The notes under the pieces are model-generated. The model worked only from the letters and a program-made list of their open reading frames with translations, had not been told where the DNA came from and did not search any database. Below are positions 20,614-30,551 of a DNA stretch of 64,000 bases, piece by piece. Within the stretch, counting starts at the first letter, position 1. The number at the start of each line of letters is the position of its first letter. This DNA is from Chrysoporthe austroafricana (Eukaryota > Ascomycota > Sordariomycetes > Diaporthales > Cryphonectriaceae). The DNA lies in the NCBI GenBank assembly GCA_001051155.2, contig JYIP02000007.1, positions 1,862,342 to 1,926,341 on the forward strand, given 5' to 3'. The position numbers and the translations under genes are program-made.

Positions 20614-23600
20614 CCGCGATCAAAAGCGATTAAGGTTAGAGCGCGATCGTCGTGGTTTGGAGCGTGGGGATGGCCGCTCGGACGCGCTGGTCTGATTCGG
20701 GAAAGCTGAACAGCTGAAGCAAGACTACGACGATGCGGAAGTAGAACGCGCTGAAGTCGGACGCGCGCGCGAGCGCAGTTGCAGAAATGAATGATGAGAG
20801 CTCAAACCAGTGAGTAACGAATGGCCTCCACTGCCGGGAAAAGGGGGTCCAACCCGTGTGCTCCTTGACCGGACGAGGATGGTAATGTCGAAGTCGCTGT
20901 CGCTCACCCAGGGACCTCGCTGTTCAGACCAGCTGGAGAGAAAAGAAATTAGCTGCGGGCGAGAGACTGGCCGCGTGAGATGAGGTCGTTTGTTGTCTGA
21001 GTCTCATGGTCAAGTAGGGTAGGGTCCCACGGAAGAAAAAGAGAAGCTGGAGATGGAACAACCGGCCGATGCGGGCCAGACCGGGGGGGGAAAAGGAAAC
21101 GACAGGGTCATCTTTGATCTCATGAGGACCATTGCAGACCTCCAGTGTGGCTCAAGGCGAAGAGCGTTGAATTGTCGAATTGAGAGGCGGAGTGGGTTGC
21201 ACCTGAAACGCGCCCAGGAGGGTCACCGCTATCAGCAGCGTTTTGAAACAATGGCGTTCTGCAGGATCTCAGCCAATGGCACCCCGGCTGGACCGCCGCA
21301 GCGCGCGTGTGGTGCTCAAGCTCGAGTCTAGGTGTGGATCCCCAGGGGTCCTCGGCCATGCCCTTGTCGAGGGCAAGGCTCTGCAGAGGGCTCCGGGAGG
21401 GCAGGGCCCAACAGGCCATCGTCAGCTGTCAGCGCCGCCGCGACCGACAGAGAGGCTCAGGACTCAGGCTCTCCAGGCGCAGCAGGTTTCGTCTCATGTC
21501 TTAAAGTCGTCAGCTCCCGCAGATGTTTCAAACATTCCTGCTGCGTCCATCCCCGCTCCTCGGGGTCGTCCGAGGCAGTATGTAAGGCTCGATTCTGGCC
21601 TGTGCCCGCCCTGGCCTGCTTTGGGTTCTTCGACCGAACTCCTGAGAGGATCAGTGATCGGCTGGATCTGCTGATCGACCGGCCGAGGCGGGTGCTTTTG
21701 GAAACACGACTACTGTCGTTTCGACTGCATCGGCCATTTACATCGAGCCGGAGCCTGCGCAGGCATTGCGCTGCAGGCCGAGGAAGTGCTCCCGACGGAG
21801 AATTCCTGCTGCAGCCAGCGTGGTCCTGCAAATGTGTAAATCAACCCCAGGTCTCGGAATGAAGGAGGGCCCATCGCTCGGTGATCCCGCTCGGGTCCTT
21901 GGGCGGTCATCCTGTTCGACGCGCCTCGCCTAGGCCTATCACACCCCGTCTGGACCGTGGTGGCCTGGTGAGAGACGGCGAGGTCTGGCGAGCCATCTGA
22001 ACAGAGGGTGGAGGATCTACCCAGCAGAGCTTCTGTCGCGGCCCACGCCCCTGGCGCCCGAGCTATTGGCCACCGCTCCGCAGATACATGAGCCCAGCGG
22101 CTGTTATGATCGTCTCAGCTGAAGTCTATTTCCTGCCGATGCCCGCACCGGTTCCAGACACGGCGTCCCGGCCCGCAGCCTATTGTCTCTGCGTGTGCGC
22201 CGGTCGCCTCGATGCCGCTTTTGCTCTTGGCGGCGCCATCAGACCGTCGCGTCGTTCCGTGTGCAATCGCGGTGCGTGCGGCACCAGCAAGGTCAGTCCA
22301 GGGTGTCATAGTGTGTTGCGTACATACTATGCACTGAGTACCAGGCCCAGACGGAAGAATTATGCGGTCTCATGCTTTCCGTACCATGCCACCTTGGCTC
22401 GCCAACCAGAGCGCCAGGTCATTTCGAATCTCGGTGGGAATGAAATGGGGGACGGCTGCATCTTTCCATGCTCCACAGAGGAGCGAGGGCCCCCCTGGTC
22501 CCAGAAGCCATCCCTGGCAAGTCCCTGGCAAGTCTCCCCTGCTGCTGGGGTTAGGGTCGCCTCATTTTCAGCCGCATTCGTTCGTACCCAGGCACTGCTT
22601 GCTAGGCAGTGCCAGGCAGTGCCAGGCAGCCAGCTACTTACACCAAATCCGCATGGAACGATACATCATACACATTGAGGAACTAACTGGCTGGCCCAGT
22701 CTGTCAACTATCCATTATTGGGACATGTCTCGCAAGATCCTGTCGGGGCTGGGTTCGGGTTCGAGAACATTGGTGGACATTCCCACGGCCGCATCGATCA
22801 TCTAGAGGGCGTCACAGATGGGGAGAACGCTGGCCACGAGATTGATGACCTCTTGACCATCGGTGACCAGAGTGGGGGGTGGGAGGTATCGAGCGCAGCG
22901 ACGTCATGAGTGTCAAGTTGAACACTCTGATCAGCAGCGGACGGCTAGACACAGCTCAGCAGTGCCTAGGCATCAGCACTGAGTGAGGCACGTGTGAGGA
23001 TAGAGGGGCGAGCTGCAATGCCAGTTATTGGTCTGAACATCTTCGCACAGAGCTTTGCCGTGTCCACGGACCCAATCCCCGACGACATTGGCCACGATCG
23101 CGGACGCAGTGATGGCGAGGGCCAGGGATAGATGAGATAGGATGTCTCAATGGTAAAGAACGCGGGCCATGCGAGCGTCAACATGAACGCTTAGAGTCGT
23201 TGAATCTCAGCTTTGCTGAAGCCCACCTCAACATAGACTTTTGCAGGATGGTGTTGTCAACAATACTAAGCCCAGTTTGTGACTGCTGGTCGGCTCAGCC
23301 CATCTCAGCAGTTGTATTCGAGACCGGCTCGAAGAGTAAGGTTGATGTCCTGTGGACTACTTCAGTGCATCTACCATACCAGAAACTTGTTTTTCTTAAC
23401 GCTCTGACCGGGGTTTCCGATCTGTCCGTGCACTAGGCAGTCTACACTACTTACAGTATGACGTACAGATCGAGCAGTACCGGTACTAGATTCTGCATGC
23501 TGACGGTTATGAAACCTACGCCTCGTAGCCCTATCCCGAGCGTCCGAACCACGAACAAATCAGTCCAGCAGAATGTTGAGAGGAGATGATATTAGTAAGA

Positions 23601-24605
23601 CTATAGTGAGGGCATGAAATAATTATTGAGTCGTAGCAAATCCTCGACCACCTTGGGTGGTGCTACGCGTGGTGTGCTGAACAGTAGATTGCCTACATAG
23701 ATTCTAGTCCAACGGGCTACCTCCTCAGCATTTGTCGCCGCCAGAATATGTTCTGCGTTCGGGGTTCAGTACGGCCTACAAGAGCCGGAAATTTTTTCTG
23801 TCCAGAGCCGTAGGCTTGAGCGCAGAATATCCACTGCAGTGGCGAGACCCTGAACAGAACAGTAGCAAGGGATGTTCGCAGTCATGATTACCGCTTCAAA
23901 TATGGAGCGTTAGCAGCTTAATATCTCGAGACTCCTGTCAATGACAGGGGCATCTGGATAGTCTACCGACATTGTACGCGTGGCGCCGAGTTGAGTGCCT
24001 AGCATCGACGAAGTACTTAGTTATTTGATGTAGTCGCCACAAAGAGCGATGCGATCCGTCATCATCCGAGGAACCAAAATGGAGATATCTACTAAATAGG
24101 GCTTGATAAAGTATTGGAATGCAAGAGTGCAGAATAGTAAGTACTAGTAGTATGAGCTAGATAGCAATCCAAAGAGTGTGCGTTAAATGTGATTGACAGT
24201 TACAAGAAGGCTTCGCGTAGCCCTGCTTTCGCGCTAGGCCGCAGCTACACTAAATTACTTGGAGACTACCCGGTTCACAAGATAAAATTGGTGTTGCGTA
24301 ATACAAGTAATTAGTCTGACCTGGCTCGATCTATGTGCTCGTGAGGCTAAGGTGATACACACCACATATGACGAGCACAACCTAGGTAGGTCCTGCAACC
24401 ACATATCCCAGTTGTCGGAATGATGCCGGAATGAGAGATAAATAATATGCACGGCATGATGACCCTCAGTCTTTTACGATATAACTCCCAGAAATACCCA
24501 GGTTTTGCCTCAGACCGTTACGATCTGATCTCCCAAAGCAGACCACTGTGCATATACCAAGGACGGCTTACCTTAGCATAATCCAGACTGCGTTATCTAG
24601 ACAGC
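20614..24605. other. 4-kb gene-poor region
   Basis: No gene is supported on either strand. The part up to about 22.9 kb is GC-rich with many overlapping, composition-driven open frames (up to 176 codons) and a short tandem decamer repeat at 22601-22630. From about 23.4 kb the sequence is more AT-rich with frequent stops. It includes the promoter of the C2H2 gene at its left end and the 3' flank of the UstYa gene at its right end. Confidence 0.45.
22601..22630 (+). repeat. Tandem decamer repeat, three units
   Basis: Three adjacent copies of a GCCAGGCAGT-like unit, the first and last with one change each. Just upstream, near 22511-22532, the string TCCCTGGCAAG is also present twice in tandem. 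Small slippage-type repeats in non-coding DNA. Confidence 0.85.
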
Positions 24606-25764
24606 TCAAGGTGGTGCATTGCTTGAATTGCCCTTATGTTTGGCCTTCTTGTCTGCGTAGTACTGTTTCACAATTGCGTGCTTACGCTCATCAAGGAGCG
24701 ACCGATCTCTCTCAACATACGCCTCATGGCCTTTTGCACGTGATGTTACGAAATCTCGTAGATAATTAAAATTCCGGCATACGTGAACTTGGTCCGAATC
24801 GATGTAGTTGCGTTGCCGTCCCTCGAAGAATTTGGTAGGGATCAAGGTTGTACTTCCGTAACACTGAATGGACTGGCGTAGTACGTCAAGGCAGTGCTCC
24901 GTGTGTGGAAGGTGGTTAAGGTGATGAGAATCAGAGTTATAATATTCCGGGTGAAGTGCCAGCCGCAAGGCATTCTGCCGATGTCGAGGTCAGCGGTTGC
25001 AAGTCTGCACAGCAATGCCTAGATATGGTCCGCCGCATTCTACTTACAATGCAATGAAGGCTGTGGAACACATCGAGACTGTACCGTGTGACAAGTCCCT
25101 TGTTAGTATCGCTTGAAAATATCGCGAACACTTCTGGGGCTCAAACGTACCCAGCTGAGTAGCCGCCCCGCTTCTGGTCGACGTATTCGTGTCGCTTATC
25201 GCCCCAAGCCCTGGTGGCCTCTTCTTCAGAGATGGAGAAATATCTCTTGCCTATATATTGTTTCCAGTTCTCATCAACCTCGGGGCTTGGGTCTCCAAAG
25301 AGCTGCATATTTTCCGGCCAGTGCGCGTCAGGGTCGACAGCGTCTCGCCATGCAGTGCCGTTCTCGTGGAAATGAGGGCTTCCAGTGAAGCGGACCAGCT
25401 CGAGAGGGACCTCATTTGCGAAGCCTTTTAAGCGCTCAGCCAATTTAATCGAAAAGTCTGTTCAGCGAACCCACTTACTGAAATCAGGAACGAACCCTGA
25501 TTTATATGACCCTAAATCACTCGAAGTACTCTGTAGCTTTGACAGTAGAATAAGGGACAGCGCCGCTAGGATGAAGTTCAACGCCCACGAGAGACCTGAT
25601 ATGGAATCTCTGAGTAAAGATCGGCCAGATTTACGTTCCAGGCGGGTCTGAAATTCATCATCGGCTGGGCTTCGAGAGCCGACTAGAAACGCATCAGATT
25701 CCCCACTGTCAGAGTTGGAATCAAGGACATGGTAAGCTGGGCTGTTCTTTGGCTCCATGGTCAT
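24606..25764 (-). CDS. UstYa/DUF3328 family oxidase-like membrane protein
   Basis: Four exons: 25764-25479, 25424-25151, 25078-25048 and 24974-24606, 319 residues. Introns are 25425-25478, 25079-25150 and 24975-25047, all GT-AG and frame-consistent. A cytoplasmic N-terminus is followed by one membrane helix (LSWALNFILAALSLILLS), then the lumenal DUF3328 domain. Both family signature motifs are intact: HSLHC in LDVFHSLHCI, carried by the 31-bp micro-exon, and HTEHC in LNHLPHTEHCLDVLRQSI. The usual late QVHVCRNF segment is also present. In ustiloxin, cyclochlorotine and related pathways such proteins carry out oxidative cyclisation or modification of peptides, but many homologues lie outside known clusters. 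The start could also be the ATG two codons later (MEPK). No ustilo-RiPP precursor with repeated cores is adjacent; see the small secreted protein at 27196. Confidence 0.9.
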
Positions 25765-27195
25765 TGTTGAAAATGATAATGTAAGTACTCGACGGAGGTC
25801 GAAGATGAGAGTCAACGACGCTCAACTCCTGAGACCAGTTGAGCAATGAGGATGTTTCTCAGCCTGAACGATAGAGAAGTAGGAAAGTGGGAACACGGAT
25901 GAAATCTGAGACTTTCGAAAGGATGGAATGACACTCGAGATGGACTGGCGTCTATCTGAGAATGAACAGCCCTGAGGATTGTTGATGCCTCCGCAACCTG
26001 ATTGAGATGCATATACAAATCCAACTCCACCACGCCAACACCCATGCAAACCGGGCATATTTCCTTTCTCATCCGCCGAAGGAGGGTGGAGGTGCTCAAC
26101 ACCACATGTTGGTGACGACAACGATGCAAGACACCCTCGCGTAAAAGCTGGAATTACTGCATAACGGACTACGGGCCGTACTTCCTCTGTAAAGTGGTTG
26201 TCACCAGAATAGCATCGACATGACCTCCGTGGAGAATGCCGAGTTGTATCCGAGTGACTACAAGATCGAACGAGAACTGTGATGAGTTGTAGCCTCGTTC
26301 GCAGTGCCAAGAAAAGTTCTCGCCTTTTCATAGGATAATGCATAAGCCACAGCTGCGGAGTACAATCATCACGCGTGAACGCATAAGACCGGTGTGATAG
26401 CAATGGCCTCTCGTGTGCTTTTTCGGCTCTATCAAGTCCTTCGCAGTAGACATGTGTTGGCGAATAGGACCACGCGGACTTGTTAAAAGTGTCTAGTTTG
26501 AAGACCCCTGCTATGAGAAATGATAGTAGGCTTGATATGCAGTAATTAATTATAGCATCTGTAGTCACGTCTAGTAGCGTCGTCACTGTTATGCTGCAGG
26601 CCCTTCTGGGAGGCCAGAGTGGATCCTTAGCTGCAACCGATCGATCTCTTGGCATTGGCTCTTTTAGAGGCCGCTAAATGAGTCTTTCTGTGGTCGGCTT
26701 CGCGGCGTGAATATCCCGACAGCTTTCGACATCCTGACACAAGAAGAAGTAATCGTTCCAATGTCCATAGACGTAATTGAGAATGCACGTAATACGATTG
26801 ACCTTTGAATAAATATGTGGACCTTGCAAGATGGCCCCGAAGCCCCTCCCCCATTGGGAAAAAGAAGGAATAGCTGTGAGGTTACCGACATGATCAATGA
26901 GTAGGTTGTCAGGTCCTTTCTGTCTAGCTAGTAAAGTGCGTTGGCCTTTCAATACAGCCGCTACCTAGTGCTGTATGCGCGGGCTACGCTGTTACAACTC
27001 CGTTCAAAGTCGAAGAACAAGGGGCAAGCTCAAAGCTTAAGAGGAACCATAATATATTGTGCCAGCCTGGCGACTGTAGAGCCGAAGACGTTATTCATTG
27101 GAAGTAGACCAAGCTGTACGCTACTAAGACCATCTCCCACTGCGCAGCCAGATCTTGCATAATGTGAGGCGGCGACAAAAAAGAATTAAAAAAAC
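25765..27195. other. Upstream region of the UstYa gene, no supported gene
   Basis: Holds the UstYa promoter. A 277-codon minus frame (25822-26655) contains one hydrophobic stretch followed by SAWSYSPTH, faintly like the start of a UstYa domain, but the rest has no family features. Other frames are shorter. I cannot support a gene here. Confidence 0.4.
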
Positions 27196-27476
27196 TCAGT
27201 CGTCATCCCCGTCATCCCCGTCATCCGAATCACTATCGCTGTCTGAATCGCTGTCACTGTCTGAATCGCTGTCGTCGTCCTGGCGCCGCACAATTTCAAG
27301 GCTGTGGCCAATGGTGGCCGAAGCCAGGTTGAGATCTGAAATCCAAGGTGCTGTCAGTGGCACAGTGGAGGTCACTAACACCAGAAGCAGTACTCACCAC
27401 GAGTCGACTGTTCGACAGGAATTGCAGCCACCGTAGTGACGGCGGCAAGCAACGCGAAGACGACTTTGATTTGCAT
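27196..27476 (-). CDS. Small secreted protein with dibasic site and Asp-Ser repeat tail
   Basis: Two exons (27476-27398 and 27335-27196) give 72 residues; intron 27336-27397 (62 bp) has donor GTGAGT and acceptor TTTCAG and keeps frame. The first 19 residues (MQIKVVFALLAAVTTVAAI) are a clear signal peptide. A short neutral segment follows, ending in EIVRRQ, a potential Kex2 cleavage site. The last 27 residues are only Asp, Ser and two Gly, with an alternating DS run and a DDGDDGDDD end. No family is recognised. The clean signal peptide plus consistent intron argue that it is a real gene. The acidic tail could bind calcium or other cations, or be a processed peptide; both are inference. It lies 1.4 kb upstream of the UstYa gene on the same strand. 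Confidence 0.72.
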
Positions 27477-27787
27477 ATTGTGTGTGAAAGTATTGATTTA
27501 TGCTGGGTCTTATTGTGTGGTAATTATCTTAGTCTGAGTGATTCCCAATTGCCAGTAATCGAAGGCTTTGAGACAGCTGAGGGAATCTTCTCTACTTATA
27601 ATTTCGCAGAGTACGACATGTGTATATGGAAACTGCGCTTTGTCTATGCCATGCCGCGTGTTTTTAACTCGAGGATCTCGTCAACTTCTACGAAGGTACA
27701 AGAGAATTAGCTTTTGTCTGAGTTTCCCGTTATATCCACGGGCATTGGACCATGATCAGTCGCAAGGCTAAGTGATTGGTGATAGCC

Positions 27788-28117
27788 CTAAGCGTTAGCC
27801 ACCAGGATGTTAATATCCATTAAGCAAGCGAGGGGCAGCTTACAGACGCTGTGGGTGTCATCGGTCTTGGCACTCGATAATCCCAGACAGAACAGGTTCA
27901 TGATGCATTTACATCCCATGTGCTTACTATTTTTGAAGCACTGCATGCTTCTAACGCAAACTGGGCAAGCAGATGGCGTACGCGTAGGGCTTGGCACAAC
28001 ATAACATGGGGTTCTAGAGGGACTTCCCTGGACTTCATAGAAGCTGCTTTCCTGGAGAACGCAGATGCAGATCGCTAAAAGTTCCCCGACAAATGCCTGC
28101 AGAGAAAAATTGGGCAA
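27788..28117 (-). CDS. Candidate cysteine-rich small protein (uncertain)
   Basis: A 109-codon frame with eleven cysteines, most of them between residues 38 and 77, and a hydrophobic N-terminal stretch (LLAICICVL). No family is recognised. A TATAAATAG box lies only 20 bases upstream of the ATG, so the real start may be further downstream or the transcript may be spliced: a TTTTTCTCTGCAG acceptor-like string immediately follows the ATG. Treat as a weak candidate for a small secreted protein. Confidence 0.25.
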   Translation of the reverse strand: MPNFSLQAFVGELLAICICVLQESSFYEVQGSPSRTPCYVVPSPTRTPSACPVCVRSMQCFKNSKHMGCKCIMNLFCLGLSSAKTDDTHSVCKLPLACLMDINILVANA

Positions 28118-28136
28118 GGATCGTAAGGCAATTTGA

Positions 28137-28145
28137 CTATTTATA
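28137..28145 (-). promoter_or_regulatory. TATA box candidate
   Basis: On the minus strand this reads TATAAATAG, a full match to the TATA consensus, upstream of the small cysteine-rich ORF. Confidence 0.35.
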
Positions 28146-28423
28146 GGCGTAGTTGGATCATCTGATGCATGCTTTCGGACGACATATCACAATTGTTCAG
28201 CATTGCGTCAATTAAAAGTCCTCACAGTGAAGCAACAAAAGGCTGGGAAGGGCAAGAAAATCTACGCGAGAGCCCGACCGGTGTGACTGACTGGCCTAGG
28301 CACATATGCATCTTCCAACTCCCTGGCTATAGCGCCAAGATATAGACTGGAGAATTATTATTGGGCTCAGTAAGCATTCTCATTATACCAAGTCGAAAGT
28401 TACCGACTTAAGTCCGGTGGGGC

Positions 28424-29233
28424 CTAGCCCTTCCCTTCCATCGATTTCATGAGAGACTGAATCTTCTGCCCAATCTTCTTCACACCCTCCTGGAAGTTAG
28501 TAAAAGTCAACATGAGTCTCCTTGTCCCATATACTGATGCGGGATCATCCAACATGGCAGCCATTTAGCCAAAAGAGCTAGCCCAAGTCCCCATGCTCAT
28601 ATTTACAGTTCCTTCCGCCAAGTTGCTGATCGTCGAGTTCGAACAAGCTCCATGGCCGTTCCCCACTCCATCCGTCATTCATAAAAGTACTCCAATATCT
28701 GATTCGTCGTTGAACAACTTCCACTTCGCCTCCGTCTCTTCGGCTATGACTATGGCCAAGCCGTAAGAGCCTACATCGCGGCTCACCATAGCGCCCCCTC
28801 CACAAGCCTAGCGCTGAGGTCGCCATAAGCCGCCGGCCTGTTGATGCCTGCGCTAAGTGTAGTTATAGTCTGCTTAAGTTCGAAGCGAACTTCCCCATGC
28901 ACCCGGACTGCTCGGCCGCCACGATCTTGATATGATGTTACGGCTGGAGCAACAACTTGCAGTCCTCCATAGTGAAATGCTTCCTCTTGTAATTGGACAT
29001 GCTACCTTACCACATATTCTCCATGACCTGCACATACTCGTTCGCATAGTCGTAGCGATAGCCGAAAACGCATCACCTGGCCACGACCCTATCTGGCTAT
29101 ACTCCCGCCCTTTGCCACCATATGACGATATCAATTCCAAATCGTGCCAGTGCGATGGAATCGATGGTAGGGTGAGGATTACAGATGAAGAGAATAGCTT
29201 GATTTTGGTCGACACGGATGCTAGGGCCTGCAT
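28424..29233 (-). pseudogene. Decayed RutA-like flavin-dependent monooxygenase
   Basis: Pieces of a luciferase-like FMN monooxygenase of the RutA (pyrimidine monooxygenase) type appear in the right order but in different frames. In order: STKIKLFSSSVILTLPSIPS; EYSQIGSWPGDAF; after a frameshift GYRYDYANEYVQVMENMW then TAA (29008-29010); KHFTMEDCKLLLQP then TAA (28938-28940); HHIKIVAAEQSG; RPAAYGDLSARLVEG; DVGSYGLAIVIAEETEAKW; and the C-terminal LMLTFTNFQEGVKKIGQKIQ, ending near 28424. These match the family's SRIKLF, EYSQMG-WPGD, KIICAGQS, GRDVGSY and MVIADET signatures. At least three frame changes and several stops rule out a working enzyme. The N-terminal ~70 residues expected for the family are missing. 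In bacteria RutA opens the uracil ring. Confidence 0.8.
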
Positions 29234-30551
29234 GAAGGCGTAGCTCGACGAGTACCTTGTTAGGACTCTTTGCAGAAGGAAAGCTCCTGATCCGTGGGAG
29301 ACTCAGACATAGAGACCTTATGATTCTTTGACGATTACAGAGTTGTGCTTCTCAAGCTCGACATTGACCTCGACAGCATTGAAATCGGCAATCAGCCCCC
29401 GTGCTGCTGCTTGTCTGGTCCCCGGATGCCATCAAGGAAATTTTCTAGGGTGAGGCCTCGCCCATTCGCGAGACCTACACTCAAGTGCTTCGGTCAGCGT
29501 CTTGCTACTTAAGTTGTACACTCTTCTGTCGCATATGATGACTCGAGGGGAGTGAGTTGGCCGTCGGCTAGGGCTTTCAGGGAACATTGCTTGTGACTGG
29601 TTGTGGATGCTGGTGCAGGCTACCACTCCGTCAAATCCAATTCGGAATCACTGAGCATAGACACTGACAGGGCGTTATCCACTGATGCTGATCCGCCCGA
29701 ATTCAATCTGGTCGTCTTTTAGGCGCCAGGTTTGTCGCCGCCATGAGACGATTCGACGTTGAAATCGGACCGGTCCACAATAAAATTTCGGGTGAAATGG
29801 ACTCCAGCCTATCTTGAGCTCTCGTCCCATGCTGCGCAGGCCATCGTCGCCGCATGAATAGGAGACATGAATGCGAGTGCGAGGCTGTCTCACACTTCTC
29901 TCTGCGATTTCCGGTTTTGACCGCACCCATGTCTGTCGTATCCCTCACTGCGATGGACAGTGGCACATCTGATGCCTTTGACGTCTCCGATGAGGTCTCT
30001 GGGGCTTCACTTGACCGAAGCCGACGTCGAAACCGCTGGCTATCGAGCATAGCCCGCGATTCGTCTACTGTCTGCTCTCGGCGCTTTGGGGGTGGGGGGG
30101 TCCGACTCTGAGTCTGCATCTGGATCCAACACGCCTTGAGCGCGATCGCTATTTCAAGCCCATTCTAATCCTGCTAAACAATCTTCCGTGGCCTGGTAGT
30201 CGATCTCTTCAAAATGCCCGAGCAAGGCCACGAAGAGAACCGTAGATTCCTGCGAGGCAAGAGAACATCTAGACAATCAGGGTTAGGGCTTTGTGGGATT
30301 ATGTAGCTCTATCTGGGGCGCTTGGGCCACAGCTTGTTTCGACGTCCTCCGTCTAGCGAACATCGACATTACTGCGGAGCGGTGTCTCGGGGAACCTTCG
30401 CAGGCCCTGTTTCTCTTGTGAGCATCCCAGCCTCGCCTGCTTGCCTGACCAAGCTCGAGTCTCGAAAACCTCTCGCCCTCTCCAACGCAAGGCCCGATCG
30501 ACGGTACATTGCAATACCGCGTATCCATACTTTCAAACCTGCGTGAGCAGC
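29234..30551. other. Intergenic, with fragments of a second decayed reading frame
   Basis: On the minus strand between about 29480 and 29327 two frames read as continuous protein-like sequence if joined: VGLANGRGLTLENFLDGIRG, then GLIADFNAVEVNVELEKHNS. I do not recognise the family. The rest contains only spurious frames. The right end holds the promoter of the FAD oxidoreductase gene. Confidence 0.4.

Larger units (their letters stand above)
27477..28423. other. Intergenic region with one cysteine-rich small ORF
   Basis: Contains the promoter of the small secreted gene at its left and the candidate ORF 27788-28117. Several short plus frames (up to 120 codons) have no recognisable features. 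Confidence 0.4.

Noticed and set aside
21332..21862. 176-codon plus frame in the GC-rich gap
   Set aside because: Three other frames of similar length overlap it, which points to composition rather than coding.
25822..26655. 277-codon minus frame with a hydrophobic segment and SAWSYSPTH, like the start of a UstYa domain
   Set aside because: Only one short motif resembles the family; no HxxHC motif follows and no splice model brings one in.
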